Shown here: piece by piece, positions 52,244-61,710 of the stretch
Layout: every line of letters starts with the position of its first letter
How positions within the stretch are numbered: position 1 is the first letter of the stretch
Origin: FEN-1073 sp963780865
GTDB lineage: Bacteria; Chloroflexota; Anaerolineae; Anaerolineales; RBG-16-64-43
Direction: 5' to 3'
NCBI GenBank assembly: GCA_963780865.1
Contig: CAWADT010000030.1
Location: forward strand, 53,533 to 117,532
Length of the DNA: 64,000 bases
The notes under the pieces: generated by a model
The model's database searches: none
What the model saw: only the letters and a program-made list of their open reading frames with translations
What the model was told of the DNA's origin: nothing
Program-made: the position numbers and the translations under genes

Positions 52244-54172
52244 TTAGCCCACGACCTCGTAATCGGTCGCCGGTTCGTTCGACTGTTTTTCCATAACGGC
52301 GATCGCGCGCGCCACTTCTTCGATCGCCAATTTTTGCTTCCGGTACAGATCCGCTTCGGATACGGACAGACGCAGCGCCACGTCCCGGACCCGTTTGCCC
52401 TCCAAAAATTTCATCTCGAGAATGTTGTACAGCAGCCACTCGCTGGTGAACCGCCGTTCCCCTTCCGGGCGCACCCGTTCGACGGCCCGGTGCAGAACGG
52501 CGCGCAGCGCGTTGACCGCGTTCCCGTCGTGGGAATCCAATTCCTCGCGAACCACGCGCAGCCCCAGCAGCGGAGAGGTTGTCAGCTTCGGACCGCCCCA
52601 GTAATGGCTGAGCGCTTCGCGCACCCATTGCGCCAGATCCGCGCCGGCGTTGGCGCCGTTGGCCGGGGCGGCGAGCAAATCCGCCTGCCCGTAACGGGCC
52701 GCCGCGCTGAGCCGCTGGATTTTTTCCACATCCGGCATCAATTGGTCGAGGGCGGAAAATACTTCCCGCTGCAACCGCTCGTCGGCCAGCGCTCCGGCGG
52801 CGCGTTCCATCAGCCGCGCCAGAGGCTCATGCTGCTCCGGAGTCAATTCCAAATGGTCCGCGAGGGCGGCCAATCCGATCAAACCGACCATTTCTTCGCG
52901 GTCCGGTGTGTGCAGCGGCAGCAGCCAGAATCCTCCCCAGCGAAACAGACTTCCGGTGCCGGGAATGTATTCGAGCACCTCCGGCTTGGGCAGGGAAGAA
53001 AGATCTTTTTCCAGCGGCAGCAGGTTCCTGGTTCCAACGCCTGCGAGGAATGTCGCGCCGTCCTGATTCCACTCGATGATAAAAGCGGCCGGAGAGAGGG
53101 TCACATCGCACAGGGCGGCCAGGAGGGATTCCAGAAACTGGCGCAGGTCCGAGCCGGTGAGCAGCCTTTCTTCCAGCCACTGCAGCCGCCGGATCTCCTC
53201 CCGGTCGGAGCGAGTTTCCAGAAACAGCATGCGCTCGAGCGGCACGCGGCCCACGGTGACGGCAAACTGCAAGAGAATGATTGCCACCACCACCGCCACG
53301 AGGATCAACCGCGAATCGGGCATTCCCACCCGGTCGAAAAAGGTCGACGTGGCGATCAGCACCCCAAGCGCGGCGGCGGCAACGAGCGGGCCGCGCAGCA
53401 GCCATTGGAAGAGTCTGCCTTTCACGACGCGGTCGGAATAGGTGACGCCGAAATACGCGGTGGCGTACGCCAGCACGACCAGCAGACCGACCTCCAGCAA
53501 ATTGGTTTGCACCATCGCGATGCGCACGAGCAGCGGATGCAAGGTGGTCTCGCGGCCCAGAAGCAACAGGTAGGGAAAGGCGGCCATCGCCGGCGCCAGG
53601 CTGCCGATCAACAGGTAGATCATTCGCCGGCGGCTGGTAGCCGTCTGGCACCGGCGATAGGCGCGGTATAAGTTGATTCCCGTCCAGGCGAGCAATGGAA
53701 CGGCGTAGGCGATGAATACCCAGAAATACGGGCCCGCCCGAAGATGCGCGAGTCCGCCGTCGAGGGTGACATCATCCAGGAGCACCTTGGTGACGGTGGC
53801 CAGGTAGATCATGGCGGCGGCGATCAGGTATGTCGCGCGCACGGCGGCTCTGCGCCGCCCGCGCGAAGGCCGGCCGGTTGAGGCCAGCAAGGCGTCCGAA
53901 AAATGCAGGTAAGCCGCCGGCAGGAGCGCCGTCCCGATCCATTGGACGCGCAGCCAGATTTCCGCTTCCGAAAGATCGCGCGCGGTTGAAGCCAACCCGT
54001 CGGCTACGGCGATGACGACGATGCAGCCCAGGATCAGGGCGAAGACGCGCGCCACCCGTTCGCGCAGGCTAAACGTCAGCGCATAGAGAAGAAGGGAGAA
54101 CGCTGTGATGGCGATGCCGGCTACCAGGATTCGGTTGAGGATCGGCAAAGCGCTTAGGAGAAACTCTACCAT
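52244..54172 (-). CDS. Membrane sensor with 7TM-like and GAF-like regions and a C-terminal HTH-like region
   Basis: 642 residues. 1-310: about nine hydrophobic segments, the first seven of the histidine-kinase N-terminal 7TM type (WLRVQWIGTALLPAAYLHF). 335-490: cytosolic region with ETRSDREEIRRLQWLEERLL and a GAF-like core (FIIEWNQDGATFLAGVGT; GFWLLPLHTPDREEMVGLIGL). A helical part follows, then 580-630: FTSEWLLYNILEMKFLEGKR and VRDVALRLSVSEADLYRKQK, like the HTH of sigma factors or ActR-type regulators. There is no histidine kinase, cyclase or GGDEF motif. Lies 40 bases before the S1 gene in one direction, so likely cotranscribed. Confidence 0.7.
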   Translation of the reverse strand: MVEFLLSALPILNRILVAGIAITAFSLLLYALTFSLRERVARVFALILGCIVVIAVADGLASTARDLSEAEIWLRVQWIGTALLPAAYLHFSDALLASTGRPSRGRRRAAVRATYLIAAAMIYLATVTKVLLDDVTLDGGLAHLRAGPYFWVFIAYAVPLLAWTGINLYRAYRRCQTATSRRRMIYLLIGSLAPAMAAFPYLLLLGRETTLHPLLVRIAMVQTNLLEVGLLVVLAYATAYFGVTYSDRVVKGRLFQWLLRGPLVAAAALGVLIATSTFFDRVGMPDSRLILVAVVVAIILLQFAVTVGRVPLERMLFLETRSDREEIRRLQWLEERLLTGSDLRQFLESLLAALCDVTLSPAAFIIEWNQDGATFLAGVGTRNLLPLEKDLSSLPKPEVLEYIPGTGSLFRWGGFWLLPLHTPDREEMVGLIGLAALADHLELTPEQHEPLARLMERAAGALADERLQREVFSALDQLMPDVEKIQRLSAAARYGQADLLAAPANGANAGADLAQWVREALSHYWGGPKLTTSPLLGLRVVREELDSHDGNAVNALRAVLHRAVERVRPEGERRFTSEWLLYNILEMKFLEGKRVRDVALRLSVSEADLYRKQKLAIEEVARAIAVMEKQSNEPATDYEVVG

Positions 54173-54468
54173 TCAACCTGCTATGATGATATTGAATACC
54201 CTACAACTGTACCGCCCTGTTTCAGGGTTGTGCTTTTACGCCATTCAATATTTTCTGATTGGCATTTTACCAGATATCGCCGGGAAACTGAAGAGGCCGT
54301 AATTTCGAAGCCGAGGTTTACCTTGTGCGCGCAAGCCCTGCGTACAGCCCCGTCACGGGCCGGAACAGCCGGGAATGTTCACCCGTCGGTCGGATGGGAT
54401 TCTTTAAACTGAAAACCCTAGAGACCGGTATAGGACGGTTGGAGGCGCTTTCAGTCTCCCGGACGAAT

Positions 54469-54678
54469 TCAATCCAGACGGCGAATTGTTTTTCCCGGCG
54501 AGGCGGATTCATGCCATAAATCCTGTAAAAAATAGGGGATTTTATCGATGGGCATATCCGATGGAATGGCGATTTCGGAGAACCTGATCCGACGGCCCTC
54601 TTCCACCCTATAAATTTCCCAATCCCCACCCCGTCGAATCACTTCAATGAAAAATCTCCCATACACATCAAACTTCAT
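54469..54678 (-). CDS. Small conserved protein, DUF7661-like
   Basis: 69 residues: MKFDVYGRFFIEVIRRGGDW, EIYRVEEGRRIRF, AIPSDMPIDKIPYFLQDLWHE and SPGKTIRRLD. I recall a family of short bacterial proteins with the same order of blocks (MKFDVYGRF...IP...YLDDxFHExAxPG). AAGGGA lies six bases before the ATG, supporting expression. Function unknown. It stands alone on the minus strand between the sensor and a repeat-rich gap. Confidence 0.7.
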   Translation of the reverse strand: MKFDVYGRFFIEVIRRGGDWEIYRVEEGRRIRFSEIAIPSDMPIDKIPYFLQDLWHESASPGKTIRRLD

Positions 54679-55008
54679 TATTTCCCTTTCATGAATTCTT
54701 TACGCTCCCATTGGCCGGGAAAATTTAGCGATGGCATTTTTTGAGAATTTGCGTTCCTAAATTATTAATCCACTTTTAAGAATTAGATTCAGAAATTGAG
54801 GAACTTCGGCCTATCCCGCCGGCAGGATGCGGACAGATCAAGTTTTTTTGTCCCGGTCTATCTTTGATCGGAGTGAGCATAGCGCTCATTGTCCTTCGAT
54901 AAAAATATTTAGATTTCCGGGATCACCTGCCACGACTGGGCAAGCGAAAAATTGAAACTTCTGAAAATCATCGTTGGTCAGGAGATAATCCCGCGTTCTC
55001 GCGGGACA

Positions 55009-55044
55009 GGCCGCCCGGGTCAGCCCACCGGGCGGGCCGGGGGC
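55009..55044. repeat. GC-rich hairpin GGCCGCCC...GGGCGGGCC, copy 2
   Basis: GGCCGCCCGGGT and CCGGGCGGGCC form a stem, followed by GGGGGC. Related blocks at 28251-28277 (inside another repeat) and 57043-57076 share GCCCGCC-type left arms and GGGCCGGGGGC right ends. Confidence 0.65.
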
Positions 55045-55095
55045 GTTCCGAATTTTCAGCAGCCCTCGCCAAGAACGCGAGGGGAGCCGCACGGT

Positions 55096-55240
55096 CCAAA
55101 GCCGGGTATTAAAGCCGGATTTATTTTATCCCTGCGCCTGCCCTCGCGCTTGCCCTTGCGAAGCGAGGGAAGCGGGGGAAGCGGGGACCGGCGCTGTTAA
55201 TAGTCGGGGGCAGGCCCCCCGACGAACGGACTTTTTCAGA
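55096..55240. repeat. Dispersed 130-160 bp repeat, copy 2
   Basis: AAAGCCGGATTTATTTTATC, CTGCGCCTGCCC, CTTGCGAAGCGAGGGAAGCG, GGGGAAGCGGGGACCGG and a GTCGGGGG...CCCCCGACGA hairpin with CGGACTTTTTCAGAAG. Same order as 17853-18018, where it adjoins the GH10 gene. Confidence 0.8.
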
Positions 55241-55382
55241 AGCTACTACTGATGATCCGGAAAAAGCTCCATTAAAAAAATTCTCCGCGGGGTCAACCGG
55301 AATCCCCGACGCTTTCCAAAACTGCGAGTGAACCGGGAAAAGATCCCGGCGCCCTCCAACCGGCCAAGGCGGAGAAAATTCC

Positions 55383-56048
55383 CTACGGCCCGGGAGCCAG
55401 CACCTGGATGGGAATGACGCATGGCGTTGGAAAAGTAAGGTCGGCGGCCATAACCGTCAGGCGAAGATGATATACGCCGGGCGGGACGGTCGCACTGTCC
55501 CAGGTCCAGTTGCTCGGCTCGGCGGCGGTAGCCGCAGCGTTGTCGTTGTAGAGCGTGCTCCACACGTCAGGCTCATCGGCCCGGCTCAATTCAATTTTAT
55601 AAAATGCAAAATTATCAATATCGGCCGTGATCCGGATGGAGATCTTCCCTTTGACCGTGTCCCCCGCTTTGGGTTGAAGAATGGCCGCCTTGGGATTGGT
55701 GCAGCCGCTGACGTCCACTCCAAACTGCTCGATCGGCGTGGGCGTCAGGGTCGGGGTGGGTTGATGGGCGGCGATCGTAGCCTGATGGATCTGCTCCGCG
55801 ATCTGCGCCTGCGGCAGGCCGATGTGGACCGCAGCGTAGATCGCGCCGACGATCACCGCCACGAGCGCCAGCCGCCCGAGCGCGCCGGTTCTGCGCCTGA
55901 GGAACAGCGTCCGCTCCAATCCGAAAATTGTTTTGGAAAGTTGAATTTGCGCGGCGATCAAGAGATAGATGTACCACAGGGAAATCAATCCCAGCAGGTA
56001 GTAACCTGCGATCTCGTAATCCCGCAGGAAGGTCAGAAAGGTCAGCAT
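55383..56048 (-). CDS. Membrane-anchored protein with Ig-like domain
   Basis: 221 residues. Two N-terminal TMs (IAGYYLLGLISLWYIYLLIAA and LGRLALVAVIVGAIYAAVHIG) are followed by a Thr-Pro linker (PTPTLTPTP) and a beta-rich domain: AAILQPKAGDTVKGKISIRI, FAFYKIELSRADEPDVW, NWTWDSATVPPGVYHLRLTVM. This resembles Ig/fibronectin-like extracytoplasmic modules in Chloroflexota that follow PTPT linkers. Function unknown. Start overlaps the PNP gene's end by seven bases, so the two form an operon. Confidence 0.7.
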   Translation of the reverse strand: MLTFLTFLRDYEIAGYYLLGLISLWYIYLLIAAQIQLSKTIFGLERTLFLRRRTGALGRLALVAVIVGAIYAAVHIGLPQAQIAEQIHQATIAAHQPTPTLTPTPIEQFGVDVSGCTNPKAAILQPKAGDTVKGKISIRITADIDNFAFYKIELSRADEPDVWSTLYNDNAAATAAEPSNWTWDSATVPPGVYHLRLTVMAADLTFPTPCVIPIQVLAPGP

Positions 56049-56893
56049 GAAAAAGCCGGTTTTCCAATGAGGTTTTTCAGCAGCTTGAGCAGAGCGGGGA
56101 CCGCCCTACCCGTGGCGGCCAGCACATCCGCGTGGCTTGCCGGGGACGACCCGTCGACGCTTGCGCGGTTGCTGATGACCGAGATTCCCAGTACACGCAT
56201 CCCGCCATGGCGGGCAACGATAACCTCCGGGACGGTCGACATTCCCACCGCGTCCGCGCCGATCATCCGAAGAAAGCGCAATTCGGCGGGAGTTTCGAAC
56301 GACGGCCCAGCCACACAGGCGTAAACGCCTTCGCGCAGCGTCCATCCGGCCTCGGCCGCGGCCCGCTTGGCAAGCTCGCGCAGGTCGCGATCATAGGCCT
56401 GGCTCATATCCGGGAAGCGTGGCCCGAGTCGGTTGTCGTTCGGCCCGCGCAGGGGATTGGCTCCGCCCATGCCCGGCAGGTTGAGATGGTCGGTGATGAG
56501 CATCAGGTCGCCGGGCAGGAAGTCCGGGTTTATCCCGCCGGCGGCGTTGGTAACGATCAGATCCTTGATCCCCAGCCGCTGCAGGACGCCGACGGAAAAG
56601 GCGACGCGGTCGATCGAATAGCCTTCGTAATAGTGCGCCCGCCCCTGCAGCATCGCCACGTTCCTGCCCGCGAGCATGCCGGAGATCCATCGGCCGGGGT
56701 GCCCTTCGACCGTTGATTCGGGCCAACCGGGAATGGCAGCATACGGAATGACCACGGGCAAATCGATTAAATCCGCGATCGATCCCATCCCGGAGCCGAG
56801 GATGATTGCCATCGTCGGGAGGACGCGTGTCCGTCTGCGGATGGAATCCGCGGCGCGTTCAAAATCTTCGAAGGTCAGGAAGGATGACGTCAT
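56042..56893 (-). CDS. punA: Purine nucleoside phosphorylase, trimeric type
   Basis: 283 residues. Splits inosine or guanosine with phosphate. IILGSGMGSI (phosphate loop), LQGRAHYYEGY (His and Tyr), VTNAAGGINP, AGPSFETPAELRFL, GMSTVPEVIVARHGGMRV and ISNRA (substrate Asn) are all in place. The Glu of FETPAE and the Asn are typical of 6-oxopurine specificity, so inosine/guanosine is more likely than methylthioadenosine. Purine salvage enzyme. No clear ribosome binding site before ATG 56893; the next ATG is far inside. Confidence 0.93.
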   Translation of the reverse strand: MTSSFLTFEDFERAADSIRRRTRVLPTMAIILGSGMGSIADLIDLPVVIPYAAIPGWPESTVEGHPGRWISGMLAGRNVAMLQGRAHYYEGYSIDRVAFSVGVLQRLGIKDLIVTNAAGGINPDFLPGDLMLITDHLNLPGMGGANPLRGPNDNRLGPRFPDMSQAYDRDLRELAKRAAAEAGWTLREGVYACVAGPSFETPAELRFLRMIGADAVGMSTVPEVIVARHGGMRVLGISVISNRASVDGSSPASHADVLAATGRAVPALLKLLKNLIGKPAFSC

Positions 56894-57042
56894 CGTTTTC
56901 GCAGGCCCGGCTCTTTTTCCATTTTGGACCGATGGTTGGAACGTCTTCTTTATCCACCCGGATTATACAATACCTAAAATACGACATCTCAACGAAGAAG
57001 CATATTGCGCGGATTTCCCCGGTCAGCTCCGCATTCCCGGGG

Positions 57043-57076
57043 CAGCCCGCCCCGGTTCCGCCGTGCGGGCCGGGGG
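57043..57076. repeat. GC-rich hairpin CAGCCCGCC...GCGGGCCGGGGGC, copy 3
   Basis: CAGCCCGCCCCGG and CCGTGCGGGCCGGGGGC are imperfect inverse arms. Same end (GGGCCGGGGGC) as the copies at 28251 and 55009. A half palindrome of the CCGCGAAATC type follows at about 57134-57162. Confidence 0.6.
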
Positions 57077-57191
57077 CGCGGATGAGCCCGATTACGAGGA
57101 ATAATAAATCTCAAGATGAATTAATAGGAGATGGAAAATCCGCGAAATCTGTGAAATCCGCGTACTCTTTTAGTCCGGCGAAGCCGATCCG

Positions 57192-58247
57192 TCAGAGGAT
57201 GAGCATCGCATCGCCGAAGGAATAAAACCGGTATCCGCTGCGCCGGGCTTCGTCGTACGCTCGGAGGATGCTTTCCCGGCCCGCGAACGCGCTGACCATG
57301 ACCAGCAGCGTCGAGCGGGGAAGATGGAAGTTGGTGATCATGCCATCGGTGGCGCGGAAGCGGTAGGGGGGCGTGATGTAAAGGCGCGTATCGCCTTCGA
57401 AAGCGGCAACTTCCCCGGTCGCCGCGGCGGCTGTTTCCAGCGCGCGGACGGATGTTGTTCCGGCGGCGATGACGCGGCGTGCTTGCGCCCGGGCTTCGCG
57501 CGCGGCCTGCGCCGTTTCTTCCGATACGGAAATCCACTCCGCGTGGATCTTGTGCGTCTCCACATTCTCCTCCGTGATCGGCGCGAAGGTGTCCAGGCCG
57601 ATGTGCAAGGTGACGAACGCGGTGCGGATCCCACGGCCGCGAAGCGCGCCGATTAACTCGGGCGTGAAATGCAATCCGGCGGTGGGCGCCGCCGCCGAGC
57701 CGGGATCGCGGGCATAGACCGTTTGATACCGCTCGGGATCCTCAAGCGCTTTATGAATGTAGGGAGGAAGCGGGGTGGATCCGAGGGAGGCCAGCTCGGG
57801 GGTTACCGGCCGGGAAAAGCGGAGCACCCTGCGCAACTCGCCGAGATCGCCCGTCACTTCGGCCAGCACGGGATCGGCCGACCCGGCCTGCCCCTCGGGA
57901 GTCGACACTTCCAGCAGCGCGCCGGGCCGCACGTGCTTCCCGCCGACGAGCGCCTCCCACATCTGTGGTTCCAGCCTACGGAGGAGCAGGATTTCCACTT
58001 TGCCGCCGCTTCCCCGCTTGCGGGCGTTTAACCTGGCGGGGATGACGCGCGTATCATTGAACACAAGCAGATCGCCGGGCGCAAGATATTCGCCGATGTC
58101 GCGGAAGATTGCGTGGTGAATCTCGCCGGATGACCGATCGAGTACCATCAACCGCGAAGAATCCCGCGGTTCGGCTGGGGATTGCGCGATGAATTCCTGC
58201 GGCAGCGGGTAATCGAAATCGCTTAATCGCAGCATAAGGAGCGGCAT
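57192..58247 (-). CDS. queA: tRNA preQ1(34) S-adenosylmethionine ribosyltransferase-isomerase
   Basis: 351 residues. Adds and rearranges the ribosyl of SAM on preQ1-tRNA to give epoxyqueuosine. FDYPLPQEFIAQSPAEPRDSSRLMVL, DLLVFNDTRVIPARL, GGKVEILLLR, PLPPYIH, ERYQTVYAR, AAPTAGLHFTPEL and HIGLDTFAPI with HAEWISV are unmistakable. Start ATG 58247; a second ATG at 58235 (MLRLSDFDY) fits the family N-terminus equally well. Monocistronic. The 3' end lies near a half-palindromic repeat. Confidence 0.96.
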   Translation of the reverse strand: MPLLMLRLSDFDYPLPQEFIAQSPAEPRDSSRLMVLDRSSGEIHHAIFRDIGEYLAPGDLLVFNDTRVIPARLNARKRGSGGKVEILLLRRLEPQMWEALVGGKHVRPGALLEVSTPEGQAGSADPVLAEVTGDLGELRRVLRFSRPVTPELASLGSTPLPPYIHKALEDPERYQTVYARDPGSAAAPTAGLHFTPELIGALRGRGIRTAFVTLHIGLDTFAPITEENVETHKIHAEWISVSEETAQAAREARAQARRVIAAGTTSVRALETAAAATGEVAAFEGDTRLYITPPYRFRATDGMITNFHLPRSTLLVMVSAFAGRESILRAYDEARRSGYRFYSFGDAMLIL

Positions 58248-58379
58248 CCAAAGCTTTTATACCATACCCGGCACGAAAAAAAACACCGACCAAGGAACGG
58301 CGCTCCTGGCGGGAAAGAAAAAATCCTCGCGGCCTGCCGAAGGAATCTATCGCCCAAATCTCGCCGGATTATCTCCTGA

Positions 58380-58385
58380 TATAAT
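58380..58385 (+). promoter_or_regulatory. Possible -10 box of the GT-C gene
   Basis: TATAAT 50 bases before the start at 58435. No good -35 box is visible. Confidence 0.4.
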
Positions 58386-58434
58386 CTTGCTTTATTGCGG
58401 GCACTCGACCGTGGTTATCCGCCCTGAGGACAGA

Positions 58435-60405
58435 ATGCAAATTAGCCCAAATGGAAGAGGGACCATCGCGGCCAACCGCAAAGAAATCTTCCTGATCCTT
58501 CCCATTCTCCTCTCCCTGGTTTTATTTTCATTCCTGATGCGCTATCGAGGCTGGCGGAGCGCCACGCTGGGCGACTGGGATATGGTTGTATATTTCCAGA
58601 GCGCGGACTCGATGCTGCATAACGGCCCCCTCATGGAGAAAGGGGATCTCTCCAGCTATCAATCCTATCAACCACCCGGCACGGTGTACTTGGTATTGCC
58701 GGCGATCGCCGTATTAAAAGATGCGCGTCTCTTTACCCTTCCAGGCGATCTTCTGGTTAATATTTCCGCCATGGTTTTTTTATTTTTAATTTTCCGCCAA
58801 GCCTTTGGCAAGGGCTTGGCTTTGGCGATCTGTATCGTTTTTGGCTGTTCCCGATTAGTGTTTATGGGACTGTGGCCGATCGGGAATCCGGCTTACGTCC
58901 TGGGCATGTTGTGGTTCCTCATGCAATGGATTCGAAAGCGATCGGCCTGGTGGCTATTTGGAGCATTGGTCATTGAAGCCTTCGGGTTATATGTTGACCT
59001 GGCGATTCTTCCCTCCCTGTTTATCATCCCTGTCCTCTGGCTCCTCTTCCGCCCGCCCCTGCGGGCCGTTCCGATTCTCCTGGCGTGCGTGATCAGCCTT
59101 TTAATTTGGGCTCCCTATCTCCATTATGAATCCACCGACGGGTTCGCGGATCTAAAGTCCATTCTGTTTTTGAAACCCGCGGCCGGATCGGAGCCGACGA
59201 CCCCTGATTACTGCTATGCCTCGCTTCCGGGCGAAAAGGACAGTATCAATGATATTTATATTCCCTTCACGGGAGCGCCCGGGTCGATGGACAGGGTGGT
59301 ATTTTCCGAACCGGGGTTTGAACAATACCACACGTTTTGCGTGCTGCTTTCCAACCTGGACCGCAATTTCGACGGCGGGTATTTTCTTTCCACAAATCCC
59401 GTGATCGCCGCCGCGCTTTGGGAGCTGTTCCTGATCGGATTGTTCCTCTCGGCCGGCATGGCCTTGATCCACTGGGAAGATAAAATCGGCCTGCTGGAAA
59501 AAATTCGAACCCTCGATCCGAAAATCATTCTCGGCGTTTGCCTGGTTGGATCACTCGCTTTATACGGGATCATGAATCCGGACATCCTGGGAAGATTTTC
59601 CGCCACCGGGGAACTTCATGCCGAAACGCGCCTGGTCGTGGAACAACTTAGGTATTATGCTCCGCTGATCTTCACGGCAATTATTCTGGGATTGTTTCTC
59701 GGCTTGCGGGCGCCAAAACGTCCGCTGCAGGACGTTGCGCCTTTCCTCGTCATATGGATCCCCTGGTTGATTTTGATGATCGTCGCCGAGCCATCCCGCC
59801 TGGAACGATTTTGGTGGATTTGGTCGTTGCAGGCAGCCCTTGTAGTATTCGCCGTTTTTCAGATCATTGAAGCGACGGCAAATTCAATCTGGATAAAAAG
59901 GGGCGCCGTACTCATCCTGGCCGTCCTCGTTTTCCCGCTATCCTTCTACCTCCCGTCCATCAACGGATGGATCGAAAACGGTTTCAGCGGGAAGGATAGC
60001 GCCCAAATTCAGGTGGTGGATTATTTGCACCACGAGATGGAATTGGAAGGCCAACAGACCATCTCGCTTGGGTACAGCCTGTATACGTCAGCAAACGACC
60101 GGGCTCAGCCGTTGGACACCCGTCTGAGAAACGGTTCCTATTTTGATCTGATCCTGGAAACCCGATGGGGGATTCGCAACCTGGATCAAAGCCCGACCGG
60201 GGTCGAAGAAGGAGATGTCTGGCGCGTGTATGAGTCGAAAACGCCATCGCTGGACGTCGCTTCCCCCTGGCCGGGATATTCGGCGGTGGCTGTGTTCGGA
60301 CCGTATGTGGTGTTCAAGCGTGAGGTGGAATCGGGAATAATCCTGTCAAGCAATTGGCAATCTTCAACCGGAATTTTCTTTTTCTCCATTGGTATTTTTG
60401 CATAG
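58435..60405 (+). CDS. GT-C fold membrane glycosyltransferase-like protein
   Basis: 656 residues, about thirteen TMs. After TM1 the loop TLGDWDMVVYFQSADSMLHNG has the Asp pair of a GT-C active site, then SYQSYQPPGTVYLVLPAIA. Long TM blocks to about 540 are followed by a C-terminal soluble part (DSAQIQVVDYLHHEMELEGQQ). Resembles the 'DUF' glycosyltransferases of lipid-linked sugar transfer; substrate unknown. Start ATG 58435 with GAGGAC five bases upstream. Second protein of this kind in the window, though it shares no obvious sequence with the one at 35.4 kb. Confidence 0.7.
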   Translation: MQISPNGRGTIAANRKEIFLILPILLSLVLFSFLMRYRGWRSATLGDWDMVVYFQSADSMLHNGPLMEKGDLSSYQSYQPPGTVYLVLPAIAVLKDARLFTLPGDLLVNISAMVFLFLIFRQAFGKGLALAICIVFGCSRLVFMGLWPIGNPAYVLGMLWFLMQWIRKRSAWWLFGALVIEAFGLYVDLAILPSLFIIPVLWLLFRPPLRAVPILLACVISLLIWAPYLHYESTDGFADLKSILFLKPAAGSEPTTPDYCYASLPGEKDSINDIYIPFTGAPGSMDRVVFSEPGFEQYHTFCVLLSNLDRNFDGGYFLSTNPVIAAALWELFLIGLFLSAGMALIHWEDKIGLLEKIRTLDPKIILGVCLVGSLALYGIMNPDILGRFSATGELHAETRLVVEQLRYYAPLIFTAIILGLFLGLRAPKRPLQDVAPFLVIWIPWLILMIVAEPSRLERFWWIWSLQAALVVFAVFQIIEATANSIWIKRGAVLILAVLVFPLSFYLPSINGWIENGFSGKDSAQIQVVDYLHHEMELEGQQTISLGYSLYTSANDRAQPLDTRLRNGSYFDLILETRWGIRNLDQSPTGVEEGDVWRVYESKTPSLDVASPWPGYSAVAVFGPYVVFKREVESGIILSSNWQSSTGIFFFSIGIFA

Positions 60406-60580
60406 AACCGTCTCGAATTTATCTTCCGCCAGCGTATATTATCTTTCGGGAAAAATTGAAAGCAATTCTATCGATTTTTTCGGTTTACGAAATAGGTAGT
60501 CGAACAAATCGTTAGCGGGGATGACAATCATTATTTTCGAGTAACTATTCTTAGGGGATCAATGAGTATTCGTTCTCTAT

Positions 60581-60608
60581 GGTCCATGGTCCATGGTCCA
60601 TGGTCGAT
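60581..60608. repeat. Tandem GGTCCAT repeat
   Basis: Four 7-base units GGTCCAT (the last GGTCGAT). They lie between inverse blocks TAGGGGA (60552) and TCCCCCTA (60611-60618), just after the ruvB stop. Confidence 0.7.
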
Positions 60609-60615
60609 AGTCCCC

Positions 60616-61656
60616 CTATCTTCCGTTCTCCCCTTCCTCAAACAGCCCCGGCTGATCCGGACGGCGGAACTCCAGCCCGAGGTGCTCGTAGGCGCGGCGG
60701 GTGGCGATCCGTCCCTGCGAAGTGCGGTCGAGGAACCCCAGCTGCAGCAAGTAGGGTTCGTACACGTCCATGATCGTGTCCGGCTCCTCGCTGATCGAGG
60801 CGGCGATCGTCGCCAGGCCAACCGGCCCGCCGTCATACTTCTCGACGATCGTGCGCAGCACGCGCAGGTCGATCTCGTCCAAGCCCAGCGGGTCTACGTT
60901 GAGCAGGTCCAGCCCGGCGCGGGCGACCTCGAGGTTGATGGCGCCGCCGGCGCGCACCTGGGCGTAATCCCGCACCCGCCGCAGAAGCCGCAGCGCCACG
61001 CGCGGCGTGCCGCGCGCCCGCCCGGCGATTTCGCGCACACCGCTCTCGTCGATCTCCACCCCCAACAACCAGGCACCGCGGCGGACGATCTCGGCGATTG
61101 ATTCCGGATCATAGAAATCCAGCCGGTAGACCGCGCCGAACCGTCCGCGCAGCGGCGAGCTGACCATCGCCAGGCGCGTCGTGGCGCCGACGACGGTAAA
61201 CGGCGGCAGGTGCAGCCGGATCGAGCGCGCGCTGGGTCCTTTGCCGATGATGATATCGAGCGAGAAATCCTCCATCGCCGGATAGAGCACCTCTTCGATC
61301 GGGCGGCCCAGCCGGTGGACTTCGTCGATAAAGAGGATATCCCCCTGCTGCAGGTTGGTCAGAATGGCCGCCAGGTCGCCGGCGCGCTCAATCGCCGGGC
61401 CGGAGGTGATTTTTATCGACACGCCCATTTCGTGGGCCAGCACGTGGGCGAAAGTGGTTTTTCCCAAACCCGGGGGGCCGTAGAAAAGGGTATGGTCGAG
61501 CGGCTCGCCCCGTTCGCGGGCGGCGCCGATTTGCACGGCCAGATTTTCCTTAACCCGATTCTGCCCGATGATCTCGGCCAACGTGGTTGGCCGCAAAGCG
61601 GGATCGAAGGATTCATCGCCGCGCCGTTGCGGAGATACCAGCCGCTCCTCGTTCAT
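60616..61656 (-). CDS. ruvB: Holliday junction branch migration ATPase RuvB
   Basis: 346 residues. DPALRPTTLAEIIGQNRVKENL, FYGPPGLGKTTFAHVLA (Walker A), ILFIDEVHRLG (Walker B), ATTRLAMVSSPLRGRFG (sensor and Arg finger), RARGTPRVALRLLRRVRDYAQ and the winged helix LGFLDRTSQGRIATRRAYEHL. Motor of the RuvAB complex. ruvA and ruvC are not next to it. The C-terminal tail (PDQPGLFEEGENGR) is acidic. Divergent from the membrane gene at 61711 with 54 bases between. Confidence 0.97.
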   Translation of the reverse strand: MNEERLVSPQRRGDESFDPALRPTTLAEIIGQNRVKENLAVQIGAARERGEPLDHTLFYGPPGLGKTTFAHVLAHEMGVSIKITSGPAIERAGDLAAILTNLQQGDILFIDEVHRLGRPIEEVLYPAMEDFSLDIIIGKGPSARSIRLHLPPFTVVGATTRLAMVSSPLRGRFGAVYRLDFYDPESIAEIVRRGAWLLGVEIDESGVREIAGRARGTPRVALRLLRRVRDYAQVRAGGAINLEVARAGLDLLNVDPLGLDEIDLRVLRTIVEKYDGGPVGLATIAASISEEPDTIMDVYEPYLLQLGFLDRTSQGRIATRRAYEHLGLEFRRPDQPGLFEEGENGR

Positions 61657-61710
61657 GCGACGATTATATCAGCCTGTTATTTCCCCGATGGCCGGGCGTA
61701 TAATCCCGGC

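Larger units (their letters stand above)
54679..55382. other. Gene-free, repeat-rich stretch
   Basis: Contains a short AT-rich part (to about 54800), the GC hairpin at 55009-55044 and the dispersed repeat at 55096-55240. I see no coding region. A TCCCGCGTTCTCGCGGGA hairpin lies at 54989-55006. Confidence 0.7.

Noticed and set aside
51143..53671. Long plus-strand open frame across the S1 and sensor genes
   Set aside because: No recognisable domain, spans two real genes and the gap between them, so it is a shadow.
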